Below, piece by piece: positions 1-8,405 of a DNA stretch of 45,155 bases. Source of the stretch: Microbacterium testaceum (GTDB lineage: Bacteria > Actinomycetota > Actinomycetes > Actinomycetales > Microbacteriaceae); contig NZ_JAJGNJ010000015.1 in assembly GCF_020781835.1 (NCBI RefSeq), positions 1 to 45,155 on the forward strand, given 5' to 3'. The position numbers and the translations under genes were made by a program. Each line of letters starts with the position of its first letter. The first letter of the stretch is position 1. The notes below the pieces were generated by a model that saw only the letters and a program-made list of their open reading frames with translations, made no database searches and had not been told where the DNA came from.

Positions 1-210
1 CAGCCTCACCTCTGCCAGAGGCATCACAGCCAGAAGCAGTTCACGCGGTGGAAGGTCAGACAACTCCCCGGCGGGGTGCTCGAGTGGACCTCGCCGACCG
101 GGCGGGTCTATGCGGATGATCCCCTGCCCTACACACCGGCGGTGAGGTTCCTGCCCGACGAGCCCGCCTCGGCGCCTCCGCCCGAACATCTCGACGCCGC
201 ACCGTTCTGA
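1..210 (+). CDS. HNH endonuclease / DUF222 protein, C-terminal fragment
   Basis: Frame 1 is open from the first base to TGA at 208-210, giving 69 residues. They begin PHLCQRHHSQKQFTRW after the first Gln, which matches the end of the HNH nuclease motif (Cys plus a His pair) of the DUF222/HNH (13E12-repeat) proteins that occur in many copies in Microbacteriaceae. The tail after the HNH (W-x-SPTGRVY, then a Pro/Ala-rich end) also fits that family. The 5' part lies outside the window. These proteins are thought to be mobile-element-linked nucleases, but their role is mostly unknown. Because the family is highly repeated, it is a plausible place for an assembly to break. Confidence 0.8.
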   Translation, partial: QPHLCQRHHSQKQFTRWKVRQLPGGVLEWTSPTGRVYADDPLPYTPAVRFLPDEPASAPPPEHLDAAPF

Positions 211-307
211 ACCACGGACGCTTCCGCCCGCCTCAGCACAGCGCCCGCGGGCCACGGCGCCCTCGCGCCGCGCGTGCCGGGCATGTCCGCGCGCAGGTGC
301 TTCACGA

Positions 308-1039
308 CTACCCCAGCACCTTCTTCAGACGCGCGTACTCCTCCTCCATCCCCGGGTTCGCGCGCCGCGGGTCGTTCGATTCCCCGGTCCGTCGCACGTC
401 CGCGAGGTACCGACGGTCGGCCTCCCACCGCGCGAACGCGTCGGTGCCGACCGATCCGTGCCCCGGGACGACGATCCGCGCGGCGCGCGCGTACGGCTCC
501 AACATCTCGAGCGCCCGCTCATACGCGGGAACATCATCCGGGTCGAACGGCAACGGCAGCTCGACGTCGCTGAGCATGTCGCCCGCGACGAGCACTCGTG
601 GCCCCGGCAGCCACACGGCCGTGTGACCGGGAGCGTGCCCGTCGTGCATGATGAGCTCGACGTCGAACACCGGGGAGCCGGCATCCACCCGCCCCATCAA
701 CTCGACCAACTCGGCGGGGAACTCCGCCCCGAGCGCTGCGACCAGAGCATCCCGCTCGTCGCGCGCGAGCGCGGCCGTCCGCGCCGAGGCCCACCGCGGC
801 GCCGAACCGAAATCGGGATGCCACAGCAGATGGTCGTGGTGCGCGTGTGTGGCGAACCCCTCGGCGACCGTGAGCCCGCGTGCGCGGAGCTCGGCGGCCA
901 GGGCGTCGAGTTCGTCGGGCATCCACGCCGGATCGATGAGAAGGGCCCGACCGGAAGCAACGACCACGGTCGACGTCGTCTGCATGATGCGGCTCGTGGC
1001 GACAAGTACCCCGGGCGCGACCTCGCGGAGGGAACGCAT
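308..1039 (-). CDS. MBL-fold metallo-hydrolase
   Basis: 243 residues. The metallo-beta-lactamase zinc motif is present as THAHHDHLLWH (about residues 64-74), followed by later metal ligands in GHAPGHTAVW and the Asp in VAGDMLSD, and by VVPGHG near the end. This is a complete, normal-length cytosolic member of the MBL superfamily; substrate cannot be read from the sequence. The ATG at 1039 is preceded by a TACGCT -10-like box six bases upstream and no Shine-Dalgarno, suggesting a leaderless mRNA. It is on the same strand as the GH31 gene but separated from it by a strong hairpin, so it is probably a separate unit. Confidence 0.85.
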   Translation of the reverse strand: MRSLREVAPGVLVATSRIMQTTSTVVVASGRALLIDPAWMPDELDALAAELRARGLTVAEGFATHAHHDHLLWHPDFGSAPRWASARTAALARDERDALVAALGAEFPAELVELMGRVDAGSPVFDVELIMHDGHAPGHTAVWLPGPRVLVAGDMLSDVELPLPFDPDDVPAYERALEMLEPYARAARIVVPGHGSVGTDAFARWEADRRYLADVRRTGESNDPRRANPGMEEEYARLKKVLG

Positions 1040-1045
1040 GGCGCC

Positions 1046-1051
1046 AGCGTA
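1046..1051 (-). promoter_or_regulatory. -10 box of leaderless promoter for MBL hydrolase
   Basis: TACGCT on the minus strand, six bases before the ATG, with no ribosome binding site in between. One of ten such arrangements in the window. Confidence 0.5.
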
Positions 1052-1052
1052 C

Positions 1053-1081
1053 GGGCGGGGCCGTGAACGGCGGCCCCGCCC
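1053..1081 (-). terminator. hairpin after the GH31 alpha-xylosidase operon
   Basis: Perfect 11-bp stem GGGCGGGGCCG / CGGCCCCGCCC with a 7-nt loop, directly downstream of the alpha-xylosidase stop codon. There is no T-run, as is common for actinobacterial terminators. Confidence 0.65.
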
Positions 1082-1087
1082 GGGCCG

Positions 1088-3319
1088 CTACTCGGTGACC
1101 TCCGCCCGGTCCACGCGGAACGTCTCCGCCCGCCCGTCCGGGGCCGTCACCGTCACCTCGGCCACCCCCTCGCCGCCGGGGAACACGCGCAGCGTCAGCC
1201 CGTCGAGGTGGTCGTAGTCGGGCCGGTCCTCCCGCGCGCCCCACGGCAGCACGGCGCCCGGCCGCACGTACAGCGGCAGCGAGTCGAAGCCGTGCGTCTC
1301 CCGACGCCACCCGCCACCCGCGACGTGCTCCCCGGTCATCAGGTGCGTCCACTCGCCGGACGGCAGATAGAACGTCACGTCCCCGGATGCCGAGAACACC
1401 GGCGCCACGAGCAGGTCCGGGCCGAGCATGTACTGGCGGTCGAGGTGCAGCGTCGTGGGATCGTCGGGGAACTCCAGCGCCATCGGCCGCATCACGGGCA
1501 CACCCGTGGCCGCGGCCGAACGCGCCGCCGCGTACAGGTACGGCATGAGCCGCAGCTTCAGTCGGGAGAACCGGCGCGTCACGTCGACGGCCTCGTCGTC
1601 GAACGCCCACGGCACCCGGTACGAGTCCGAGCCGTGGAAACGGCTGTGCGACGACAGCATCCCGTACGCGACCCAGCGCTTGAACACGGCCGGGTCGGGC
1701 GTGCCCTCGAAGCCGCCGATGTCGTGGCTCCAGAACGAGAACCCGCTCCACGCGAGCGACAGGCCGCCGCGCAGCGTCTCGGCCATCGACGCGAACGTCG
1801 AGGAGTTGTCGCCGCCCCAGTGCACGGGCATGGTCTGCCCGCCCGCGGTCGCCGAGCGGGCGAAGAGCACGGCTTCGCCGACGCCCCGCTCCTCCACGAG
1901 CACCTCGTGCACCGCGGCGTTGTACAGCTGCGCGTAGAGGTTGTGCATCCGCTCGGGATCCGTACCGTCGTGCCACACGACGTCCGTCGGGATCCGCTCG
2001 CCGAAGTCGGTCTTGAAGCAGTCCACCCCCTGCGCGATGAGCCGCCGCAGGTACGACTGGTACCAGCGCACGGCATCCGGGTTCGTGAAGTCGACCAGCG
2101 CCATCCCCGGCACCCACAGGTCCCACTGCCACGGCGTGCCGTCCGGTCGCCGAACGAAGTACCCGTTCGCGACCCCCTCCGCGAACAGCGGCGAACGCTG
2201 CCCGATGTACGGGTTGATCCACACCGACACGCGCAGGTCACGGTCGTGGAGGCGTTGGAGCATGGCATCCGGATCCGGGAACACCCGCTCGTCCCACGTG
2301 AAGTCGGTCCAATTGAACTCGCGCATCCAGAAGCAGTCGAAGTGGAACACCGACAGGGGCAGGTCGCGCTCGGCCATGCCGTCGATGAACGAGGTCACGG
2401 TCGCTTCGTCGTAGTCGGTCGTGAACGACGTCGTCAGCCACGTGCCGAACGACCATGCCGGCACCACCGGCGGGCGACCGGTGAGGGCGGTGTAGCGCTC
2501 GAGCACGTCCTTCGGGGTGGGCCCGGCGAACACGAGGTACTCCAGCGCCTCGCCCGAGACCGAGAACTGCACGCGCTCGACGTTCTCGGACCCGATCTCG
2601 AACGACACGTGCCCGGGGTCGTTCACGAGCACGCCGTAGCCGCCGGACGAGACGTAGAACGGCACGCTCTTGTACGCCTGCTCGCTCGAGGTCCCGCCGT
2701 CGGCGTTCCAGATGTCGACGGTCTGCCCGTTCTTCACGACGGGTCCGAACCGTTCACCCAGGCCGTAGATTGCCTCGCCGACGCCGAGGTCCAGCTGCTC
2801 GTGCACGAAGTGGCGCGAGAACGGCACCCCCGTGTCGGCCCCCGCGTTCGAGATCACGCCGCTCTCGACGTCCGCACCCTCGGCGAGTCTCACCCGCCCG
2901 ACGGACCGGAATCCGCTGCCGGTGACACGCTCCCCGTCGACCTCGAACGACAGATCCCACGGCGCCCCCGGCGCCACCCGCGCGGTGAGCCGCCCCGCGG
3001 TCAGGATGCCACCCGCCGAGGTCACCTCGACCGACCCGCCGCCCGCGACCGCCCCCGGCAACGCGAACCCGGCCGAGCTGCGCGCCCCGTCGTGGTGGAC
3101 GATCCGCACGCGCACGACGCCGTCCAGCGGCGACGACAGCGTCACGGTGAGGACAGACCGGTTGAGCACGTCGCCGCGCTTGGCGATCACCTTCGTCGGA
3201 GCGTGCACCACGATGCCGGGCCCATCGGGGGTCTCCGCCGGGCTGATGTCGTACGCCTCGGCGGCGTAGTCGACGGTGACACCCGGCCTCATGAGCCAGA
3301 AACCATCGGTGAACTTCAT
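1088..3319 (-). CDS. yicI: GH31 alpha-xylosidase (YicI-like)
   Basis: 743 residues from ATG 3319 (MKFTDGFWLMRPG). Glycoside hydrolase family 31 retaining alpha-glycosidase that releases alpha-linked xylose from non-reducing ends of xylo-oligosaccharides such as isoprimeverose. The nucleophile motif KTDFGERIP is present with Asp at about residue 438, and the acid/base Asp lies in HWGGDNSS at about 504, both as in E. coli YicI. Length is close to YicI (772). No signal peptide, so it acts on imported sugar in the cytoplasm. It is the last gene of the sugar-uptake operon: its ATG lies two bases from the end of the upstream permease stop codon (ATG 3317-3319 overlaps TAA 3319-3321). An open extension upstream of 3319 is only read-through into the permease gene. 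Alternative: another GH31 alpha-glucosidase specificity. Confidence 0.9.
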   Translation of the reverse strand: MKFTDGFWLMRPGVTVDYAAEAYDISPAETPDGPGIVVHAPTKVIAKRGDVLNRSVLTVTLSSPLDGVVRVRIVHHDGARSSAGFALPGAVAGGGSVEVTSAGGILTAGRLTARVAPGAPWDLSFEVDGERVTGSGFRSVGRVRLAEGADVESGVISNAGADTGVPFSRHFVHEQLDLGVGEAIYGLGERFGPVVKNGQTVDIWNADGGTSSEQAYKSVPFYVSSGGYGVLVNDPGHVSFEIGSENVERVQFSVSGEALEYLVFAGPTPKDVLERYTALTGRPPVVPAWSFGTWLTTSFTTDYDEATVTSFIDGMAERDLPLSVFHFDCFWMREFNWTDFTWDERVFPDPDAMLQRLHDRDLRVSVWINPYIGQRSPLFAEGVANGYFVRRPDGTPWQWDLWVPGMALVDFTNPDAVRWYQSYLRRLIAQGVDCFKTDFGERIPTDVVWHDGTDPERMHNLYAQLYNAAVHEVLVEERGVGEAVLFARSATAGGQTMPVHWGGDNSSTFASMAETLRGGLSLAWSGFSFWSHDIGGFEGTPDPAVFKRWVAYGMLSSHSRFHGSDSYRVPWAFDDEAVDVTRRFSRLKLRLMPYLYAAARSAAATGVPVMRPMALEFPDDPTTLHLDRQYMLGPDLLVAPVFSASGDVTFYLPSGEWTHLMTGEHVAGGGWRRETHGFDSLPLYVRPGAVLPWGAREDRPDYDHLDGLTLRVFPGGEGVAEVTVTAPDGRAETFRVDRAEVTE

Positions 3320-4206
3320 TACTTGACTGCTCCTGCCGTGATGCCGCGTGTCAGCGTGCGCTGGAAGATGAGGAAGAAGATCAGCGTCGGGATGATCCCC
3401 AACAGCGCCGAGGCGCTGATCGTCGTGACGTCCATCAGTCGGTCGCCCTGCAGGACGCTGATCGCGACGGGCACGGTCTGGTTGTCGTTGGATGCCAGGA
3501 ACGTCAGCGGGATGAGGAACTCGTTCCACGTCCAGATGAAGAAGAAGATGACGAGCACCGAGAGGGTCGGGCGGCTGATCGGGAAGACGACCTGCCAGAG
3601 GATCTGCCACCGCGTCGCGCCGTCGATCGCGGCGGCCTCCAGGATCTCGCGCGGGAACGTCCCGTACACCGACGACAGCAGGTACGTGCCGAACGCGGCC
3701 TGGATGACGGTGAACACGATGATGACCGACAGCACGTTGTCGTAGAGACCGACGGATTTGAACATGTAGTACAGCGGGTACAGCAGCGCCTCCTGCGGCA
3801 GCAGGTTCGCGAGCAGGAACAGCAGCACGATCCCGGTGCGGCCACGCACCCGGCCGATGCCGATCGCGAAGGCGTTGAGCACCGAGATGAGCACGGCGAG
3901 CAGCGCGACGACACCGGAGATGAGGATCGAGTTGCCGACCTTGCGGGGGAAGTCGACGCGGTTCCAGAAGTCCACGATGCCGCCGAAGTCGAGCTGCTGC
4001 GGCAGGGTGAGCGGCCCCGAGGTGGCGTAGTCGACCGGCGACTTGAACGAGTTCACCAGCACGAGGTAGAACGGCGCGAGCACGAGGAGCGCGCCGACGA
4101 CGACGAGCGCGAGCAACAGCCAGTCGACCGGGCGCCGACGTGTCATGCCGCCGCGTCCTCCGCGCCGCGGCGAACGCCCTGTGGTGATGACGGCGGTGGT
4201 GGTCAC
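3319..4206 (-). CDS. carbohydrate ABC transporter permease (MalG-like)
   Basis: 295 residues from a GTG at 4206 that overlaps the stop of the preceding permease (GTGA). Inner-membrane subunit with about six hydrophobic segments, the first at residues ~30-50 (LLLALVVVGALLVLAPFYLV). The cytoplasmic EAA loop that docks the ATPase is EAAAIDGATRWQILWQVVFP. It pairs with the MalF-like permease and the binding lipoprotein encoded just upstream. No ATPase gene is present in the operon, as is usual for actinobacterial CUT1 importers that share an MsiK-type ATPase encoded elsewhere. The C-terminus RGITAGAVK is typical of the family. Confidence 0.92.
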   Translation of the reverse strand: MTTTAVITTGRSPRRGGRGGMTRRRPVDWLLLALVVVGALLVLAPFYLVLVNSFKSPVDYATSGPLTLPQQLDFGGIVDFWNRVDFPRKVGNSILISGVVALLAVLISVLNAFAIGIGRVRGRTGIVLLFLLANLLPQEALLYPLYYMFKSVGLYDNVLSVIIVFTVIQAAFGTYLLSSVYGTFPREILEAAAIDGATRWQILWQVVFPISRPTLSVLVIFFFIWTWNEFLIPLTFLASNDNQTVPVAISVLQGDRLMDVTTISASALLGIIPTLIFFLIFQRTLTRGITAGAVK

Positions 4207-5168
4207 AGTCCCGCCCTTTCCTTGCGTTCGAGCGAGGTCTGCACGCGGATGAACACGATCGACACGATGACGACGAGGATCGTCAGCACCGTCGCGATCG
4301 TGGCGCCGTAGCCGACGTTCCGCTTCGTGAAGAACTCGAGGTAGGCGTAGTACGCCGGGACGATGGTGGACCCGGCCGGCCCGCCCTGGGTGATGACGTA
4401 GACGGGGCCGAACACCTTCAGCGCCGCGATCGTGCAGGTCAGGGTGACGACGAAGATCTCCGGCCGGATGATGCTCATGGTGATCGCGGAGAACCGCTGG
4501 AACCAGTTGGCTCCGTCGAGTTCCGCGGCTTCGTACAGCTCGGGGTCGACGCGCTGCAGGGCGGCCATGAACACCACGACCGGGTACCCGATCTGCACCC
4601 ACACGAGCACGACCATGAGCACGATGAGCGCCGAGGGCATCTGTCCGAGCCAGTCGTACGACGGGATGCCGAGCCCGCCGAGGATCTGGTTCAGCGCGCC
4701 GGTGTCGCCGGGGCGCACGATCCACCCGATGACGATGCCGGCCACGGCGACGGGAAGGATCTGCGGCAGGTAGTAGGTGGCGCGGAGGAAGCTGCCGACC
4801 TTGCCGCCGAACTTGCGGCCCACGACGTCGAAGAGGAGTGCCGCGACCGCGAGCCCCACGACCGTGGGAACGACGACCATCGCGAGCACCATCCACACCG
4901 AATTGGTGAAGGAGGTCCAGAAGTCCTCGTCGGAGAGGAGCTTCGTCCAGTTGTCGAGGCCGATGAACTCGGGGGCGCCGACGCCGCGCCACTTGGTGAA
5001 GGTGAGGAACACGTTCCACACGAGCGGGACGATGACGATGACCAGCAGCAGCACGAAGCCGGGCAGGAGGTACATCCAGTACCCGGCGGTGCCGCCGCTG
5101 CGTTGGGGGATGGCCGGCTGCTCGGGCGGGAGTGCCACCCGAGCAGCCGATCGCGTGGAGAGGGCCAT
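4203..5168 (-). CDS. carbohydrate ABC transporter permease (MalF-like)
   Basis: 321 residues from ATG 5168, whose first base overlaps the stop of the binding-protein gene (TGATG). Six or so transmembrane segments, beginning with GYWMYLLPGFVLLLVIVIVP after a cytoplasmic N-terminal tail of about 30 residues. EAA motif EAAELDGANWFQRFSAITMS near residues 205-225. It forms the heterodimeric membrane channel with the MalG-like protein. The tight overlaps on both sides indicate translational coupling in a binding protein - MalF - MalG - alpha-xylosidase operon, which suggests a xylo-oligosaccharide or related alpha-linked substrate. Confidence 0.92.
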   Translation of the reverse strand: MALSTRSAARVALPPEQPAIPQRSGGTAGYWMYLLPGFVLLLVIVIVPLVWNVFLTFTKWRGVGAPEFIGLDNWTKLLSDEDFWTSFTNSVWMVLAMVVVPTVVGLAVAALLFDVVGRKFGGKVGSFLRATYYLPQILPVAVAGIVIGWIVRPGDTGALNQILGGLGIPSYDWLGQMPSALIVLMVVLVWVQIGYPVVVFMAALQRVDPELYEAAELDGANWFQRFSAITMSIIRPEIFVVTLTCTIAALKVFGPVYVITQGGPAGSTIVPAYYAYLEFFTKRNVGYGATIATVLTILVVIVSIVFIRVQTSLERKERAGL

Positions 5169-6487
5169 CAGCGGAAGTCCGCCGTGCCTTCGTCGTACTT
5201 CTCACCGAGGTTGGCGTTCGTCGTGGCGGCATCCTGACTGCCGGTCACGAGACCCTGCAGCTCCTGCACGAGGACGTCGTAGAAGCCGGGCGCGGGCCAG
5301 TCGGGGTAGAACGACAGACCGTCCTCGTCGAGGATGCCGTTGAACGTGTCGATGAGCTCCTTGCTCTTGGCATCCGTGATGTCAGCGGTGTCCGCAGCGA
5401 CGGGCACGCCGCCGTTGTTGCCGATGATCGCCTGGATCTCGGGGCTCATCGTGATGTCGATGAACTGGTACGCCAGGTCCTTGTTCTGCGAGCGCTCGGG
5501 GACGACCCACAGGTTGCCCGACGAGCCGAGCGACAGCTTCGACCCGGGGAAGGCCGACAGCGTCCAGTCGAAGCCTGCTTCACTCGCGAAACGGCCGTAC
5601 CACCAGGACCCCGACACGAAGATCGGCGAGGTGCCGTTGATGAACGAAACGCCGGCGTCCTCGGCCTTGACCGACGACACGTCCGTGGCGATGTAGCCCT
5701 TGTCGACATAGTCCTTGAGCGTCTCGGAGGCGTACTCCACCTCGGTGCCGCTCCAGTCGACGGGGTTCTTGTAGAGCTGGTAGTCGTCGACCCACGAGCG
5801 GTCGGCCTCGGTCAGCGCGAGCTGGTACCAGAGCTGTCCCAGCGGGTACTCGGCCCCGGCTTCGGCGAGGGGCGTGATGCCCTTCGCGACGAAGGCGTCG
5901 AGCACCGCGACGAACTCGTCGTACGTCGTGGGCACTTCCAGACCGGCGGCGGCGAAGGCGTCGAGGTTGTAGTAGACGCCGACGAACTCGCCGTAGTTGG
6001 GCACGCCGTACCAGGTGTCTCCACCCATGACACCGTCGGAGGTGTACTTCGCGGTGGTCTGCAGCGATGGGGCGAGCTTGGCATCCCACCCGTACTCGGC
6101 GACGGCGTCGCCGATGTCGGAGATGAGCCCCGTGCTGGCGAGAAAGCCCGCCGTCGCGTTGCCCTTGTTGAATTCCATGAGGTCGGGCGCGGCGTCCGTG
6201 TCCAGCACCTGGCTGGCGGTCTTCTGGATCTGCTCGAAGGACTTCTCCTCGACCTTCACCGTCGCGCCGGTCTGTTCCTCGAAGATCGGGATCGCTGCGT
6301 TCCAGGCCTTGGCCATGGCGCTGTCGGCGCCCTCGTAGTGCCAGAGGGTGAGGGTCTGGCCCTCGCCGTCGGTGGAACCGGAGTCGCCTCCCCCGCTGCA
6401 GGCCGAGAGGGCGAGGGCGGCGACGGTGATCGAGCCGAGGGTCGTGAGGGCTCGGGTCGCGCGTCGTTGGGCGTTCGTGCGTGCCAT
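5168..6487 (-). CDS. sugar ABC transporter substrate-binding lipoprotein
   Basis: 439 residues. I chose ATG 6487 (MARTNAQRR) because GAAAGGAG lies eight bases upstream; a longer open start at 6523 has no such site. A lipoprotein signal ends in LALSAC with the lipidated Cys at residue 30, followed by a Gly/Ser/Asp-rich linker. The mature part is a family-1 extracellular solute-binding protein (TLTLWHYEGADSAMAKAWN near the start). It captures the sugar outside the membrane and delivers it to the two permeases encoded downstream. It lies 139 bp after the LacI-type regulator gene; that gap contains a perfect LacI-type operator. Confidence 0.92.
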   Translation of the reverse strand: MARTNAQRRATRALTTLGSITVAALALSACSGGGDSGSTDGEGQTLTLWHYEGADSAMAKAWNAAIPIFEEQTGATVKVEEKSFEQIQKTASQVLDTDAAPDLMEFNKGNATAGFLASTGLISDIGDAVAEYGWDAKLAPSLQTTAKYTSDGVMGGDTWYGVPNYGEFVGVYYNLDAFAAAGLEVPTTYDEFVAVLDAFVAKGITPLAEAGAEYPLGQLWYQLALTEADRSWVDDYQLYKNPVDWSGTEVEYASETLKDYVDKGYIATDVSSVKAEDAGVSFINGTSPIFVSGSWWYGRFASEAGFDWTLSAFPGSKLSLGSSGNLWVVPERSQNKDLAYQFIDITMSPEIQAIIGNNGGVPVAADTADITDAKSKELIDTFNGILDEDGLSFYPDWPAPGFYDVLVQELQGLVTGSQDAATTNANLGEKYDEGTADFR

Positions 6488-6575
6488 CGTTGGCACTCCT
6501 TTCACTGTGATCCGCTGGTTCATGGGTGTCCGCTAGCGGGGGCGGATGCGTCGCGGCCGGGTCATCGAAATGTTG

Positions 6576-6589
6576 TCGAAGCGCTTCGA
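6576..6589. promoter_or_regulatory. LacI-type operator upstream of binding-protein gene
   Basis: Perfect 14-bp palindrome TCGAAGCGCTTCGA with the central CG typical of LacI/GalR operators. It shares the AAGCGCTT core with two sites in front of the LacI gene, so the same regulator probably controls both the importer and itself. Confidence 0.75.
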
Positions 6590-6626
6590 TGATGGGCGAA
6601 CGGCGCAGGCTGTGGAGTTGGGAGGG

Positions 6627-7643
6627 TCAGGCGGGAGGAGCCGCGGCGACGGAGCCGCGCTCGAGGTAGGCGGGAGGGATGAGGTGAAGACCGGATGCCA
6701 CGGGCCGACCGGCGATCAGCTCGATGGCGAGGTCGACCGCGAGCTCGCACGAGCTCTGGGGCACGAGCGGGATCGAGTCGACGGGCGTGGGGAGCGCATC
6801 GGTGTCGAAGCTGCTGCCCACCGAGACGATCGACACGTCGCGCGGCACGCTCTTGCCGAGGGCCGCGAGCTCGACGAGCGCGACCTGCAGCACCTCTTCC
6901 GGGGCGTGCAGCACGATGCCGGTGACGCCCGCGGCGACGAACTCCCGCACCGATCGGCGCACGTGACTCCGGTCGGTGACGACCTCGCCGGATGCCACGG
7001 CCCGGGCGTTCATCCCGCGCTCGGTCGCGCGCTCCGTGACGGCCGTCCGCACGCGGGGCGGGAAGTTGGACTTCTCGTACGCGCGGCGCGACCCGCCGAT
7101 GAGGCCGATCTCCCGATGGCCGGCGTCGGCGAGGCGATCGACCGCGGCGACGGCGGCGCTCTCGAAATCGAGGTCGACGCACACGAGGTCGGCGTGGTCG
7201 TTCGGGATGCCGACGAACAACGTCGGCGTCGCACTGGCGCGGGCGATCTCGACGCGCGGGTCGTCGGGGGCGACGTCCAGCACGAGGATGGCATCCACGA
7301 GTCCACTCGCCGCGACCCGCTTCATGCCGGCCGACGCGTCTTCGTCGGTGAGCAGGAGCATGTCGTATTCCTTGCGGCGGGCAGCGACGGTCATCGCGTG
7401 CATGAAGGCCATGTGGCTCGGGGCGTGGCTGTCGGCGCGGAGCGGCTCGGACAGCGCGAAGATGTTCGTCTGGCTGCCGGCGAGCATCCGGGCGCCGGCG
7501 TTGGGGCTATAGCCGAGCTCGTGCACCGCGGCCTGGATGCGGCGCCGCGTCTCGGCCGACACCGGACGCTTGCCGCTGAGCGCGTAGGAGACCGTGCTGA
7601 TCGACACACCCGCGGCACGGGCGACCTCGTCGATCTTGGCCAT
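6627..7643 (-). CDS. LacI-family transcriptional regulator of the xyloside uptake operon
   Basis: 338 residues from ATG 7643, preceded by GAAGGAG at good spacing; the longer open frame upstream covers the operators and is unlikely to be coding. The N-terminal HTH reads KIDEVARAAGVSISTVSYALSGKR, with the hinge helix near GARMLAG, followed by a periplasmic-binding-protein-like effector domain (GLIGGSRRAYEKSNFP near the middle). It is expected to repress until a sugar ligand binds. AAGCGCTT palindromes occur in front of its own gene and in front of the binding-protein gene downstream, consistent with autoregulation and operon control. Confidence 0.9.
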   Translation of the reverse strand: MAKIDEVARAAGVSISTVSYALSGKRPVSAETRRRIQAAVHELGYSPNAGARMLAGSQTNIFALSEPLRADSHAPSHMAFMHAMTVAARRKEYDMLLLTDEDASAGMKRVAASGLVDAILVLDVAPDDPRVEIARASATPTLFVGIPNDHADLVCVDLDFESAAVAAVDRLADAGHREIGLIGGSRRAYEKSNFPPRVRTAVTERATERGMNARAVASGEVVTDRSHVRRSVREFVAAGVTGIVLHAPEEVLQVALVELAALGKSVPRDVSIVSVGSSFDTDALPTPVDSIPLVPQSSCELAVDLAIELIAGRPVASGLHLIPPAYLERGSVAAAPPA

Positions 7644-7667
7644 CGCGACTCCTTCGTAGCATTGTCT

Positions 7668-7688
7668 AAGCGCTTCCGGGAAGCGCTT
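7668..7688. promoter_or_regulatory. two tandem LacI operators upstream of the LacI gene
   Basis: Two AAGCGCTT cores at 7668-7675 and 7681-7688, centres 13 bp apart, about 25-45 bp upstream of the LacI start codon. They match the core of the 6576-6589 palindrome. Confidence 0.7.
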
Positions 7689-7783
7689 CGACGGCAAAAC
7701 TAAGCCACATCGCCCCGGAGCGCAAGAGGTAAGTTGGCGCGGGCAACAAACCCGCCGGATCGAACGCCTGGCAGACTGCCGGG

Positions 7784-8398
7784 ATGAGCCGCCACACGAT
7801 CCTGCTCGGCGTCGAGGGAGTGCTGCTTGTCGAGATCGACTCCCCCGCCCGCGATCACGCGGCCATGAAAGAGGGTCGGGAGTACGCGCCACTCCCCGTT
7901 CCCGACGACGGTGCAGTGACCCCCGACGATCGGTTCTTCTTTCGCCTCCCCCTGGTGGAGGGCATCCGCGAGCTGGCCGAGGCGGGCGCCGACATCGTCT
8001 GGAACACGCGCCGCCTCACCGACCCCGCAGCCCTGGGGTCCCTCGCGGAGCACCTCGGTCTCGCGGATGCCGTCCGATTCCCGGATGCCACCGAGCTCCC
8101 GGCCGCGCCCACGGACGGACCCGTCGATACCGGACCGAACGTGCTGTGGGAGCACTGGAAGGTGCAGGCGCTCGTCCAGCGCGTCCGCAATCTCTCCGCG
8201 GGCGACGAGGTCGTGGTCGTCGACGCGACACTCGATCTCACCGCGCACCGGATGCCGGACGGCCTGGCCCGCCGATCGGGACAAAAGGATGCCGATGGCA
8301 TCGGCGGCGTGAAGACGGTCGACACCGCCGGCCTCGACGAGCCACGCCTCGCCGCGCTGCGCGCGTGGGTCGCGGGCGGGGCGGTGCCGCGGATCTAA
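7784..8398 (+). CDS. HAD-like domain protein, possibly catalytically inactive
   Basis: 204 residues. The N-terminus TILLGVEGVLLVE resembles motif I of HAD-like proteins annotated in actinobacteria, normally (F/L)LDVDGVL, and VVVDATLD near residue 145 could be the later acidic strand. The first catalytic Asp is Gly here (GVEGVL), so phosphatase activity is doubtful. VWNTRRLTDPAALGSLAEHLGL resembles the Thr motif and cap of such proteins. It runs divergently from the LacI gene and converges on pdxH with seven bases between stops. The only promoter-like element is CAGACT six bases before the ATG. The family call is by resemblance only. Confidence 0.6.
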   Translation: MSRHTILLGVEGVLLVEIDSPARDHAAMKEGREYAPLPVPDDGAVTPDDRFFFRLPLVEGIRELAEAGADIVWNTRRLTDPAALGSLAEHLGLADAVRFPDATELPAAPTDGPVDTGPNVLWEHWKVQALVQRVRNLSAGDEVVVVDATLDLTAHRMPDGLARRSGQKDADGIGGVKTVDTAGLDEPRLAALRAWVAGGAVPRI

Positions 8399-8405
8399 CC
8401 GGGCG

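Noticed and set aside
534..2222. 562-residue open frame on the minus strand
   Set aside because: Arg/Gly-rich shadow of the MBL and GH31 genes in another frame; no start signal or family resemblance.
1208..3745. 845-residue plus-strand open frame
   Set aside because: Antisense shadow of the GH31 gene, a common effect of high GC at third positions.
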